This document shows, one piece after another, positions 16,593 through 25,203 of a DNA stretch of 64,000 bases. The stretch is from an uncultured Alphaproteobacteria bacterium (lineage in GTDB: Bacteria; Pseudomonadota; Alphaproteobacteria; Rhizobiales; Beijerinckiaceae), in assembly GCA_937988775.1 (NCBI GenBank), contig CALKHP010000060.1, positions 77,814-141,813 on the forward strand. The letters run 5' to 3'. The translations under genes and the position numbers were made by a program. The notes beneath the pieces were generated by a model, which saw nothing but the letters and a program-made list of their open reading frames with translations, searched no databases and was not told the origin of the DNA. Numbering within the stretch: the stretch's first letter is position 1; the number at the start of each line of letters is the position of its first letter.

Positions 16593-17122
16593 GCTTCCCT
16601 CCATTCCCGGATCGATCGTCGCGTGATCCGGATGTTTTTCCCATGCTTTTCGTAGCCGAGTTCCCCGCGATTGATCGCCCCGCGGAGCATTTTTTCGCTC
16701 ACGAGGAGGCTCGCTTCCATGATGTCGCCGCCCAATTCAGGCAGGCGGACGGCCATTTCGAGAGAAAGCGGCGCATCTTCATGCGGGTCGAACAGCGTGG
16801 AAATGTCAACAATATCGACGACGGTCTGAAGCAACGGTTCGTTTTTCATGGATGTTCTTTGCGTGGTAGGCTTCATTGCGTCAATGCGTGCCGCCTCGAA
16901 TCGGCGAGTTACTTGCTCCGTCAGTGAACGGATTCTTGATTTTCGTGGCGCCTTTGCAACAGGGGTGAGTTGCAAAACTTCCAAATCGGTAAGTTTACCA
17001 GGATTATCGCCAAAACTTCCCGAGCGGTAAGAATGATCCCGAACGGTGACACGATGCTGATACAGCGGCGACTGTTCCCGATCGGGAGCACCGTCCCGGA
17101 GGCCAATTTTGTTACTCATCAT
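16418..17122 (-). CDS. Excisionase-like DNA-binding protein overlapping the integrase
   Basis: 234 residues if read from the coupled ATGATG start at 17122. The central part, LVSEKMLRGAINRGELGYEK followed by NIRITRRSIREWREACR, is a winged-helix excisionase/MerR-like domain, the usual partner of tyrosine integrases. The C-terminal 58 codons overlap the integrase start by 175 bp in another frame, which is long for such a pair and may mean that the true protein ends sooner through a frame error. The N-terminal 90 residues are Arg-rich and unrecognised. The start overlaps the stop of the upstream gene (TAA within ATGATGAGTAAC). Confidence 0.65.
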   Translation of the reverse strand: MMSNKIGLRDGAPDREQSPLYQHRVTVRDHSYRSGSFGDNPGKLTDLEVLQLTPVAKAPRKSRIRSLTEQVTRRFEAARIDAMKPTTQRTSMKNEPLLQTVVDIVDISTLFDPHEDAPLSLEMAVRLPELGGDIMEASLLVSEKMLRGAINRGELGYEKHGKNIRITRRSIREWREACRVQGSLPASGSRQPDTTKTANSRTMQNGKSATSSMENPRKLALAAARARLQRLKGL

Positions 17123-17507
17123 CGCCCTCCTTCATCAGTGAATCTCGGTGTTTTTGGCGGGCCTCAATGATATCCCAGGGGTCCCATCCTTCGATATATC
17201 GAATGGTCCTCTCTTCGAGATCCCCATTACGGTAGCGAGCCAAAAGCTCCTCTGTGGGCGGTCGACGAGGCGGTGGGTCGGCGGCAAAAGCGGCCGCAAG
17301 GAAGCGCCATTCCGCCGCAAGATCGGGACGCGTGGCATCGAGTGCATCGGCGACCGGGAGCAAAGATTCAGGCTCCTCAAACCATGCATCCGCGAGAAGA
17401 CGCCAACATTTTTTGCCGATCGCGTCACGCAAAGAGCGGCTTGATTTCCAGCACAGCATCCTGAATTCCTGCACCAAATCGGCGAGGTCTGGGACGTGAT
17501 CAATCAT
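17112..17507 (-). CDS. Small acidic hypothetical protein, tandem paralogue B
   Basis: 131 residues from the ATG at 17507, which follows AAGGAGAAGG. No domain is recognised. It is clearly homologous to the gene just upstream (17500-17892): both have MI-x5-DLADLVQ-x-FR, a WRFLAAAFAA block, PPPRRP-x-TEELL and RYIEGWDPW followed by a K-rich tail ending GDD. A recent local duplication within the mobile element is the simplest account. Overlap with both neighbours indicates co-translation. Confidence 0.75.
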   Translation of the reverse strand: MIDHVPDLADLVQEFRMLCWKSSRSLRDAIGKKCWRLLADAWFEEPESLLPVADALDATRPDLAAEWRFLAAAFAADPPPRRPPTEELLARYRNGDLEERTIRYIEGWDPWDIIEARQKHRDSLMKEGDDE

Positions 17508-17892
17508 CGCCTTCTCCTTGCATTGGCGGAACCCGGTGTTTTTGGCATGCCTCAAAAAATTCCCAAGGATCCCAGCCTTCGATATATCGAACGGTCCGAT
17601 CCCCGATTTCTCCCCTCCGGAATCGGGTCAGAAGTTCCTCCGTGGATGGTCTGCGAGGCGGAGGAATGGCGGCGAAAGCGGCTGCAAGGAAACGCCATTT
17701 CGCCGCGATATCGGGGTGATCGGCATCGAGTGCAGCGGCTGTGACGAGCAAGGTTTCGAGGCTCTTATACCAAGCGTCACCGACCGCCGACTGGCACTCG
17801 CCGGTCACGTCATCACGCAGATAGGTCGACCATTTGAGCGAGCGGAAGGCCTGCACGAGGTCGGCGAGATCGAGGGTTTTGTCGCTGATCAT
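17500..17892 (-). CDS. Small hypothetical protein, tandem paralogue A
   Basis: 130 residues; overlaps the metallophosphoesterase stop by 4 bp and the next paralogue by 8 bp. Same pattern as its duplicate: DLADLVQAFR, a helical centre, AAKWRFLAAAFAAIPPPRRP, TEELLTRFRRG and RYIEGWDPWEF. It is probably a helical cytosolic protein. Function unknown; the conservation of the RYIEGWDPW motif between copies marks it as the functional surface. Confidence 0.75.
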   Translation of the reverse strand: MISDKTLDLADLVQAFRSLKWSTYLRDDVTGECQSAVGDAWYKSLETLLVTAAALDADHPDIAAKWRFLAAAFAAIPPPRRPSTEELLTRFRRGEIGDRTVRYIEGWDPWEFFEACQKHRVPPMQGEGDD

Positions 17893-18674
17893 CGCTTCAC
17901 CTCGATGACCATGGCCCGGTCAAAATCGGGGTTTTCCCACCCGTAGCCGTGCGGGTTGCACACGATCCGAGTGTCGCCGACACGGTAGTCCGTGGTGTGA
18001 TGTACATGCCCATGCACCCACAAATCCGGCCGCCCTTTTTCGATGACGTCGCTCAGGTCAGACACGAAAGCCGGGTTCAAAGACGACCCGATAAAACGTG
18101 GACCGACCGAGAGAGGGTGCGGGCCATGATGGGTGACGACGACGGTCGGCCCGTCGAACGGCTGCGCCAACTCGTGCTCGATGAAGGCCCTGGATTCGAG
18201 GTGCTGCGCTCGGGCCATGGTGGGCGTCCACCACTCATTTTTGAGCGTGATCATGTAGTGATCAGCAAGAAAAAGAGATGCCTCTTCCATTGCCGCCGCG
18301 ATGTCGATATCGCGCCTCCGACCGGGGTTCGGATCGGCATCGAGGGCATAATCGGTCCACAGCGTAGCGCCGATAAACCGCACTCCGTCGATGATGACGG
18401 GTGTGTCGTGGAGCAGATGAACCGACGGAAATTTGATGGTCTCTTTGAAGCCATCGGCGATCGAGGTGGTGATGCCGCGATGATAAAATTCGTGGTTCCC
18501 GGGCACGAAAATCACAGGCATATGCTGACCGATATGCTCGGACAGCCACCTGATCGAACGGGTCACCGGCCGATGGATATCACCCGCCAACACGGCGACA
18601 TCGGCGTTCGGGATATCGAACGGATCGATGGTCTGATGCTCGAGATGGAGGTCGGAGAGGATCCACAGTTTCAT
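17889..18674 (-). CDS. Metallophosphoesterase (calcineurin-like)
   Basis: 261 residues from the ATG at 18674. The five family motifs are present in order: SDLHLE (D-x-H), LAGDIHRP (G-D-x), VPGNHEFY (G-N-H-E), VVTHHGPHP (H) and WVHGHVHH (G-H-x-H). These bind two metals and hydrolyse phosphoesters or nucleotides. Close relatives are common on phages and plasmids. It sits within the element's tightly overlapping minus-strand operon, starting 4 bp inside the previous gene's end. Confidence 0.92.
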   Translation of the reverse strand: MKLWILSDLHLEHQTIDPFDIPNADVAVLAGDIHRPVTRSIRWLSEHIGQHMPVIFVPGNHEFYHRGITTSIADGFKETIKFPSVHLLHDTPVIIDGVRFIGATLWTDYALDADPNPGRRRDIDIAAAMEEASLFLADHYMITLKNEWWTPTMARAQHLESRAFIEHELAQPFDGPTVVVTHHGPHPLSVGPRFIGSSLNPAFVSDLSDVIEKGRPDLWVHGHVHHTTDYRVGDTRIVCNPHGYGWENPDFDRAMVIEVKR

Positions 18675-19024
18675 CGATCGTCTCCTTCGTGATCGGGGCA
18701 TGCCGTGTGGATCCAAGGGCCGCCGGTCATGAGACGGCCTGGCTTCCCGCAATCTTCACAGATGCGGCCGGATTCTTCCTCGGCTGCTTCGATCAGAGCA
18801 TGAATCTCGTCGGTTCCGCCGTAGCAATAGAACCTCAAAGTTCCGAATTTCTCTTTGACTTGAGCCACTTGGAACTCGTTCAGGTTGTCGCGCTCGACGA
18901 TTTCGGAGATGTCGTCGACGAGTTTCGTGACGAGCTTTTCCCAGCCGTCATTGACCGACGGATACCCTCCGTGACGCATCCAACGATGGGCGCGGACGAG
19001 GTCAGATTTCCAGTTGTTGCTCAC
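18671..19024 (-). CDS. Phage-type hypothetical protein with C-terminal zinc ribbon
   Basis: 117 residues. The core VAQVKEKFGTLRFYCYGG is a hallmark of small proteins found widely in phages and plasmids, and the C-terminal CEDCGKPGRL ... HTACPDH supplies Cys/His ligands for one zinc. The role is unknown. It overlaps the AAA protease gene and the metallophosphoesterase gene by 4 bp each. Confidence 0.7.
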   Translation of the reverse strand: MSNNWKSDLVRAHRWMRHGGYPSVNDGWEKLVTKLVDDISEIVERDNLNEFQVAQVKEKFGTLRFYCYGGTDEIHALIEAAEEESGRICEDCGKPGRLMTGGPWIHTACPDHEGDDR

Positions 19025-21120
19025 TTCACGCCCCCTTCAATGTCGATGTGTCCGCCGATTTCGAGGCCGGGGTCGGACATGATTTTCTGGAGTTCTTCGC
19101 CCTCGAGGACGCCGTGTTCGAGGAGTGCTTCGGCGAGCTTGAGAACGCGCTTTTTGTGTCGGCGGACCACAAGTTTTGCCATCCGGAAGGCCCTCTGAAG
19201 GGTCTCCTCGACGGCAATCTGCACGCGTTCGTCACGGCGATAGATGCCGAGGAAATCGGCATCGGTCTGGGGAACCATCGTCGAAAGTCGGGTTCCCAAG
19301 CCGAGGTGGATCTCGGCTCGCAGCGCAACGATCGTGGCGGCGTTGAGGTCAGTCGTCGGGTCGGTGGAACCGCCGCCATCCGTCCGCTCTCCGAGGATGA
19401 CCTCCTCCGCCACAAGTCCGGCGAGGTGCTGCGCAACATCATGAATGACGTCGATTTTCCGGAGAAAAATCATGCTCCGACGCTTGACTAGGGTCGCCCC
19501 GGCTTTGCCGCCGGTCCCCGGCATCACCGAAGCCGCCCCGATTTTCTCGACCTCGTGGCCGAATTCTTTGCTCACGACCGCATGACCGGCTTCGTGAATC
19601 GCGATCAGAAGCTGATCTTTGTCGTCGAGCGGATGCAACTCGGGCAGGCACGCGATCAGGTCGTCGATGATCATGGAACGGCGGGCACGACGGGCGATCC
19701 GGCGGGCATCGCGGACAAGCTGCTCGATGTCCGCCCCGGATTTCCCGTCTGCTCGCAGAGCGACAGGCATCAAGTCATCACCGGCGAGATCATCGCGAAG
19801 ATGATACCGAAGGATGCCAGCCCGGGCGGCCGCATCAGGAAGCTCAATTTTGATGTGACGATCCAGCCGACCGGCGCGCGTAACGGCCTCGTCGATCAAC
19901 GTTGGGTTGTTGCATGCTCCGACGACAACCACGCCTTCACGGCTCACGGAACCGTCAAGACATTCGAGAAATGCGTTGACGACCTGCAACCAGTACGTGT
20001 CACCGCTGTTGTTCCCGGTTAAGCGATTTCGGTCGCCAACGCCGTCAACTTCGTCGATAAAAAGAATGCACGGGGCGGACTTGGTAGCCTCCTCGAATGC
20101 CGACCGCATGGCCTTCAGCATGTCTCCGAGATGGCCGCCCTTGTATGCCTGCCACTGAGCAAACGAGTGGGCAAAGACCGGCAAGTCGCAGGTTTTTCCG
20201 AGCGCTCTGGCATAGGTCGTCTTGCCGGTACCGGGAGGACCGGAGAGCAGAACACCGCGATCGACATCGCCCCACGAGATCTTTTTTGCCCTGTAGTCCG
20301 CGATGTCCTGAGCGAGTTCACGACCCCAATCCGCAGCCTCCCCGAGACCATGAAGGTCATCGAGCGATGGGGTGCGTTGCAGCTTGAGGTTGTTTTCCTT
20401 GGGGGGCTGCTCCTTAAGGATTTCCTTCACTTCTTTGTCGAGGTCATCCTTGATCCGATCCTGCCGATTTTCCCTATCAAGCCGCAGCCTCAGGATACCC
20501 GTCGCCCGGCGGACGGCGGATTCGAGGTCTCGACCGACCCAAAAAACTCGCTTGAAATCGTGCAGAACAAGCTCCTGGACGACGTCAAGCTGGTCCGATT
20601 TTGCTTGTTCGCCGGTGACGGCACGGATCGATTTCGCGATGTCCTGCCTCGACGGAAACGGGAAATTAACAACGCCGTCGAGCATGATCGCGAGGTCTTC
20701 GGGAAGGTCGTCACGGCGTTCGACGACGAAAATCACGGCACGAGATTTCGCGATCGCCGCGATCATCCGATCGTTGACATCGCTGAAATCTTCACCGCGC
20801 CCCGGAGAAAACTCTTTGAGAATGATGACTCTGCCCCGTTCAAGGGAGCAGTAGTCCGGGACATCGAGTTCGTTACCGCTATCGTCATAGATACGCGGGG
20901 CCTGCACGAGAAAATCGCTCAACTCATCATGCAGAAGTGCGTGAACGGAAGCGGGCGCGAGCATGGCGATTGCACTGTGCTGACCGGCCAGAATCGCGGT
21001 CTGCGAAGCCAGAGATTTCTCGATCAGACAGCCGATCAGATGCGACCCGACGGACGATTTCCGACGCGCCAGATACTGTGCCGACAGCTTGTATTTTGTG
21101 GACGAAGTCTTGAGAGCCAC
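19021..21120 (-). CDS. Soluble FtsH-like AAA ATPase/zinc metalloprotease of the mobile element
   Basis: 699 residues from a GTG at 21120. Residues about 290-480 are an AAA module: Walker A GPPGTGKTT, Walker B ILFIDEVD, sensor VVVGACNN and arginine-finger region AVTRAGRLDRH. About residues 500-690 resemble the M41 peptidase domain: HEAGH zinc site near 508-512 and a downstream TDPTTDLNAAT segment that would provide the third ligand. The N-terminal 280 residues are unrelated to FtsH; no membrane segments are seen, so it should be cytosolic. ATP-driven proteolysis of a host or element protein is inferred. Its presence between Rep and integrase is unusual. Confidence 0.8.
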   Translation of the reverse strand: MALKTSSTKYKLSAQYLARRKSSVGSHLIGCLIEKSLASQTAILAGQHSAIAMLAPASVHALLHDELSDFLVQAPRIYDDSGNELDVPDYCSLERGRVIILKEFSPGRGEDFSDVNDRMIAAIAKSRAVIFVVERRDDLPEDLAIMLDGVVNFPFPSRQDIAKSIRAVTGEQAKSDQLDVVQELVLHDFKRVFWVGRDLESAVRRATGILRLRLDRENRQDRIKDDLDKEVKEILKEQPPKENNLKLQRTPSLDDLHGLGEAADWGRELAQDIADYRAKKISWGDVDRGVLLSGPPGTGKTTYARALGKTCDLPVFAHSFAQWQAYKGGHLGDMLKAMRSAFEEATKSAPCILFIDEVDGVGDRNRLTGNNSGDTYWLQVVNAFLECLDGSVSREGVVVVGACNNPTLIDEAVTRAGRLDRHIKIELPDAAARAGILRYHLRDDLAGDDLMPVALRADGKSGADIEQLVRDARRIARRARRSMIIDDLIACLPELHPLDDKDQLLIAIHEAGHAVVSKEFGHEVEKIGAASVMPGTGGKAGATLVKRRSMIFLRKIDVIHDVAQHLAGLVAEEVILGERTDGGGSTDPTTDLNAATIVALRAEIHLGLGTRLSTMVPQTDADFLGIYRRDERVQIAVEETLQRAFRMAKLVVRRHKKRVLKLAEALLEHGVLEGEELQKIMSDPGLEIGGHIDIEGGVK

Positions 21121-21214
21121 GGGAAAATTCCAGTCCTGCTTGTGACAGCAGGGCGGATTCCCTGCGGTCAGTGCGCGTGCGCGGAGGTGTCGCGTATGCG
21201 GCGTATGAGGGTCG

Positions 21215-21559
21215 TCATTTGAGGTCCTCGATGGAGATTGGGGGCGTGTGTACGAGGCGTTTTCCGAGGCGGTACCACCGGCTTAAAGTCCGGGCGACGC
21301 CGAGTTCGGTGTTGATGAGACAGAGACCAGAGGTCACGCCGAGGCCGTAGATCGAACGATCCGGATGTCCGTAAATCTCACCCTCGAGGACCGTCTTAGG
21401 CCTGGTACCAAACTCCCATTTGTCGATAATAGGGGCTCCCTGATCTCGAAGGTCGTCGGCGGTCGGCATGCCATGCTCGAGGACATGCCGAAGGGCTGCG
21501 GCGAGCCCCTCGAGCCGATCGATTTCATTTTTGATGGATTTGTCATCAGCGGCGATCAT
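21215..21559 (-). CDS. Small hypothetical protein, tandem family member 3 (DUF6634-like)
   Basis: 114 residues. Shares EIDRLEGLAAALRHVLE-x-GMPTA, PIIDKWEF, a GEIYGHPD strand and the closing GVARTLSRWYRLG with the neighbour upstream. The pattern resembles proteins annotated DUF6634, whose role is unknown to me. It overlaps the upstream copy by 14 bp. Immediately after its stop an overlapping 16-codon frame (MTTLIRRIRDTSAHAH) starts at ATGA, but that may be chance. Confidence 0.7.
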   Translation of the reverse strand: MIAADDKSIKNEIDRLEGLAAALRHVLEHGMPTADDLRDQGAPIIDKWEFGTRPKTVLEGEIYGHPDRSIYGLGVTSGLCLINTELGVARTLSRWYRLGKRLVHTPPISIEDLK

Positions 21560-21860
21560 TGCGTCCTCCCAGACGGTACCAACGGCTCAAAGTCCGGGCG
21601 ACTCCCATGGTGCTGTCGATCAAATAAAGGTCCGACGTCACGCCGATTCCGCGCGGGCTGATGCCGAGATGGGGGTGACTGTAGATGCGGCCGGTGAGTG
21701 CCCGGCGGGGCATGTCGATGATCGACCAGTCGTCAATCACCGGCGACCCGTTCAAGCTGGCGGCGGTCGGCATGCCGTTCTCGAGCACCTCGCGCAATGC
21801 GACGACGAGACCAGACAGCCGGTCGATTTCCTCTTTGAGATCAGTGCGGCTAAGCATCAT
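21546..21860 (-). CDS. Small hypothetical protein, tandem family member 2 (DUF6634-like)
   Basis: 104 residues. EEIDRLSGLVVALREVLENG, SPVIDDWSI, TGRIYSHPHLG, VTSDLYLID and GVARTLSRWYRLGGR are shared with the flanking copies. A helical N-terminus and a small beta-rich C-terminus are likely. It overlaps both neighbours, so the three are translated together. Confidence 0.7.
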   Translation of the reverse strand: MMLSRTDLKEEIDRLSGLVVALREVLENGMPTAASLNGSPVIDDWSIIDMPRRALTGRIYSHPHLGISPRGIGVTSDLYLIDSTMGVARTLSRWYRLGGRNDRR

Positions 21861-22200
21861 GGCTACCCCCGATCTCGATAGCGAGGGGAGCCTGGCGGCC
21901 GAGGCGATAGACCCCGCCGAGTGTGGCCATATGGCTCAAATCTGGGGCGATGCCGGTGATGAATGGAGCCAGAATCTCGTCTCCGCACCGGCCGACGAGA
22001 TAGTGGTCATCACTGATCGACCACAAATCGATCAGGGGCGCGGCGGCGACATCTGCGGGGGCCACAGGACCGGCGTACAGATCGTAGCAAGTGATGCAGA
22101 TATCGATACGTCGCGTCTCGTCGATGTCGTGCAGACGCTGAGTGAGATGATGACTGCTGAGATCTCGATGGAGACCCCCAGCATGGGGATGATCGGACAC
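21850..22200 (-). CDS. Small hypothetical protein, tandem family member 1 (divergent)
   Basis: 116 residues. It keeps the order of the two downstream copies (PLIDLWSISDDHYLVGR, then LATLGGVYRLGRQ in place of ARTLSRWYRLG) but has a different N-terminus with a possible Cys pair (ICITCYDLY). It is the promoter-proximal gene of the accessory series, 41 bp after the operator at 22241. Confidence 0.6.
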   Translation of the reverse strand: MSDHPHAGGLHRDLSSHHLTQRLHDIDETRRIDICITCYDLYAGPVAPADVAAAPLIDLWSISDDHYLVGRCGDEILAPFITGIAPDLSHMATLGGVYRLGRQAPLAIEIGGSHDA

Positions 22201-22240
22201 AGTGAACTCCTATACGCGCCCCGCTCTTGATTAAGCGGGC

Positions 22241-22256
22241 GTTTGACGTGTCAAAC
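22241..22256 (-). promoter_or_regulatory. Operator/promoter, copy 1
   Basis: On the minus strand GTTTGACACGTCAAAC is a perfect 7-bp-arm dyad that contains a TTGACA -35 element; TTAATC 15 bp downstream could serve as -10. It matches the site at 25204-25219 in 15 of 16 bases. A repressor binding here would shut the accessory gene series starting at 22200. Confidence 0.6.
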
Positions 22257-22354
22257 GGTGCGTATACGGGTGCTCTTCACTGTCGTGTCTCCTGATCGAT
22301 GGCGACTGATACCGGGATCTTGGGGCGGCGTCAAAAGCCTTCCCAGAGGAATGG

Positions 22355-24442
22355 TTAACTCGGGATCAAGCCTTCCTCCCAAATTTTCGCCTTCACAGCC
22401 GACGGGGCCTTATCCATGATGATTTCACAGGCCTTTTTGGTCGCGTAATCGATGCTTCCTTGGAGGTTTTCGAAGCGCCCGTTAGCCAAGGCGGTGGCGA
22501 GGTTAGAGCATGGTGTTGTCGCCGGTTCTCTGTACGGATTTGCAGCGGAGAAGAGCTTCAACGCGCGGACATACTGCCCATCGAACTCCTGATCCAAACG
22601 CGTCAGGAACGGGAATTTCTGTGGCATCTCATTGATAAATCGATCGAAAACAAAAAGCGTGATGCAGGCATCATAGAATGCCCGGCATTCCTCGCGGGCC
22701 TCATCGCAGAGCATGAAACGGAGGTTCGGCGGGACCTCATCGGGTGTGGACGGAGTCACCGGCGGAAGTTTCTGTGTCCGTTTCCCGGGAAGGGTGGTGA
22801 CCCGGGTCCCGGTCACTTCACCGGCGATCTGGACCACGACTTTTTCGATGTCCTTATTCGCCGCGATGATCGCGATGTCGCTTTCTGTGACAGCATAAGA
22901 GCCGATCACATAGCGCTCCCATGAGTGAGCGACGACGTCGCGATACAGGATCACGACCGGAATCTTGGTCTCGCCGGTGAACTGCATCTCTCTGATCGGC
23001 TTGGCTACCCAATCTTCGACGGACAGGGTCGGACAGTCATCCCGGGCGACGACGAGCAACTCATCGCGCTCGGCGATCTGAATCTGGTTGGTGTCCGTCT
23101 GAACGGATGGAATGACGACGGCTTGCTGCGTGATCGTCACCGGCTTCTTATCACGCCGCCGGCGGCTCGGTCCGTCGGTCGATGTCGAGTCCTTATAGCG
23201 ATGGTACCGGGCCTTTTGGGCATCACGAATGCGGTTTCTGGAAAGACGAACACGCAGAGTGATTAGGTCCGGGTCGGCGGTCTCTTCGGTGATGAAATCC
23301 CATGCGGCGGTATCTGCTCCGCGGGACGCGATGGCATCGAGAAGACGTTGTCCGCGAAGGCGGGTGGCATAGCCGTCGGACACCGGCTCATCGGACAGAG
23401 CCTCGGCGATAGCGATGAGCCATGCTTCGAAATATCCTTCGTCATAGGCTTTGAACTGGTTGGTGCTGACGGCGGCCGCCTTGAGCCAGATGCTCTGGTT
23501 GACCCGGTATTTGGGGTCATCGACGCCTCCAACACGGGCCATGAAATCCTTCGAAACGCCGATGCGGCGGACGTGGTGTCGGGAAGGCGGGTTCTTCCGA
23601 AGCGTCAAACGGAAGGATTCAATGGGGGCGCCTTTGGATGCCGCTTTCACGGGGACGAGATCGACGACATCGAAGCCGTTGACATGCTCGAGGTCTTCTA
23701 CGGCTGGCTCAATGGCACGCTCTCTCAGATGGCCGACATGAAGAGGTCCGCCGTCGTCGTATCCGAGGATATGAGCCAGCCATCCTGTGGGGAGATCGAT
23801 CGTGTGGACGTTGTCGGTCTCAGATTTAGGATCGTATTTGACCATCGACATCATAGCCGCGATCTGGCGGTAGAGTCGGATGCCGACGCCGTTCCGAGAT
23901 TTCATACGCCCAAGGGCAGCCAGCTCGAGGTAGGCATATCTCGGCTGTGATGACATCAGAGCCCGGATCGGCGGGGCAAGCATGAACTCGATGTCGTCGA
24001 TGTCGCCGTCACGGCTGCTCCATCCGACAAGCAGCGGGACGTCCTCGTAGTAGCGGCCGCCTGGCGCGCCGTAGGAAACCGTCGTCGAACGAAGGCGGGT
24101 GAGTGAATCCCGGATCAATGACCGGCGGGCATTCTGTCCAAGGAATCGGATGGCATGGGCCATGGGAACCGTGAAGCTGGCCTTCTCCATGGACGGATCT
24201 TGATCGTATGCGGCAGAGACGAGGAGTTCGTGGAGAGCGACGTCGTTCGACGTGAGAGCGTCGTCACCCTTGACATGGATCGTCTCTAGCATCTCGACCG
24301 GGCGAGGGCTTTCAGGAGAGATGACCTCGAAGCTCTTCTTGGAACCGAGGGCGGCCGTGAGATCACCGCGAGTAGACGGACGGAATAGGCCATCCTCTGT
24401 CCGTCCCGGCCCTTCTCTCCTCATCTGTCTCAATGCCGCCAT
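22355..24442 (-). CDS. rep: Rep_3-type replication initiator protein
   Basis: 695 residues from the ATG at 24442, where AAGGGGAG lies at proper distance (the GTG three codons upstream is too close). The region about 95-260 fits the first winged helix of Rep_3/RepA initiators (FTVPMAHAIRFLGQNARRSL, IEFMLAPPIRALM, NGVGIRLYRQIAAMM). A second winged-helix-like region with basic tail RRRRDKK follows near 430; the last 250 residues are unassigned and make it longer than usual. Iterons lie directly upstream and one partial copy overlaps its start, as in autoregulated iteron plasmids. Confidence 0.8.
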   Translation of the reverse strand: MAALRQMRREGPGRTEDGLFRPSTRGDLTAALGSKKSFEVISPESPRPVEMLETIHVKGDDALTSNDVALHELLVSAAYDQDPSMEKASFTVPMAHAIRFLGQNARRSLIRDSLTRLRSTTVSYGAPGGRYYEDVPLLVGWSSRDGDIDDIEFMLAPPIRALMSSQPRYAYLELAALGRMKSRNGVGIRLYRQIAAMMSMVKYDPKSETDNVHTIDLPTGWLAHILGYDDGGPLHVGHLRERAIEPAVEDLEHVNGFDVVDLVPVKAASKGAPIESFRLTLRKNPPSRHHVRRIGVSKDFMARVGGVDDPKYRVNQSIWLKAAAVSTNQFKAYDEGYFEAWLIAIAEALSDEPVSDGYATRLRGQRLLDAIASRGADTAAWDFITEETADPDLITLRVRLSRNRIRDAQKARYHRYKDSTSTDGPSRRRRDKKPVTITQQAVVIPSVQTDTNQIQIAERDELLVVARDDCPTLSVEDWVAKPIREMQFTGETKIPVVILYRDVVAHSWERYVIGSYAVTESDIAIIAANKDIEKVVVQIAGEVTGTRVTTLPGKRTQKLPPVTPSTPDEVPPNLRFMLCDEAREECRAFYDACITLFVFDRFINEMPQKFPFLTRLDQEFDGQYVRALKLFSAANPYREPATTPCSNLATALANGRFENLQGSIDYATKKACEIIMDKAPSAVKAKIWEEGLIPS

Positions 24443-24770
24443 TTCGTCCACTCCCCTTAAAACTCTGGACAGAATGCCTTCACTCCATTTCGTCCGGCAA
24501 AACTCAACCCATGGACTAAATGAAAATGCATTTCGTCCGTCGGCGCAAGCTTTCTGGAAGAAATAAATCGATCCTTACTTTCATATGCACAAAGATAGTT
24601 GGCTGGTTCCGAATGTAGGCGAACAAGATACCATCCGCTGTCAACAAAATACTTTGTAATCGGCATTTCGTCCGCCAAACACAAATGTCTGAACGAAATG
24701 AATATGGCTTGGTTTTGGCGGACGAAATGGTTTCGGATGGTTCGTAACTTGGGTTTTGGCGGACGAAATG
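24440..24770 (-). repeat. Iteron array: probable replication origin of the element
   Basis: The 18-bp word CATTTCGTCCGCCAAAAC occurs exactly twice on the minus strand (24712-24729, 24753-24770), with one change on the plus strand at 24486-24503, with its last bases changed at 24664-24681, and as shorter cores at 24529-24540, 24691-24700 (minus) and 24440-24449 (over the rep start). An AT-rich stretch lies between about 24545 and 24660. Inverted and direct iterons beside a Rep_3 gene are the standard layout of theta origins. No DnaA box is evident. Confidence 0.8.
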
Positions 24771-25203
24771 AAAGTTGACAAGCCTATGTAGAATCAGGGT
24801 TTTCTGTGTTTTATGACAACAATTACGGCCCTGATTCAAGATACAAGCTAACGCCCTTCGTCCCTTCGGTCCTTCGGTTGTTCCCGCGTCTCGATCTGAA
24901 CTGTCCGCCGGTGGCGTGGTAAAACACCCTTCCCGGATTAAGACCTTTTGGTCTTTACCGATTATCACCTCGCGGGGCTCGGCGAGTGACGGGGGGACAT
25001 AACGGTCGGGAGCTTCGCTCGGATAGGACTGTGGGTGGTACGGGAGATATAGCGGTCCCCCGTAGGGTGTCCTCAGCCTCCGGCGGCCCGGTTGTACATT
25101 TTTCGCGAGATATGTACACCGCGCCCCCCGGCACAACCCACGGGCCTTATCCAGACAAATCCTTCCACGGACCGAAGCGTCACCGGCGGCAAATTTATTT
25201 CAT
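24771..25203. other. Non-coding flank of the origin with perfect dyads
   Basis: No credible gene. AAGACCTTTTGGTCTT at 24940-24955 is a perfect 16-bp palindrome. TGTACAT (25093) and ATGTACA (25112) form an inverted repeat around TTTTCGCGAGAT. Such sites may be partition, terminator or regulator sites of the element. Confidence 0.5.

Noticed and set aside
24440..24770. CRISPR array
   Set aside because: Repeats occur in both orientations at irregular spacing, and there are no cas genes; they fit iterons beside a Rep gene.
24516..25136. Long minus-strand reading frame over the origin
   Set aside because: It runs through the iterons and palindromes, has no family resemblance and low-complexity composition; the non-coding origin explains the region.
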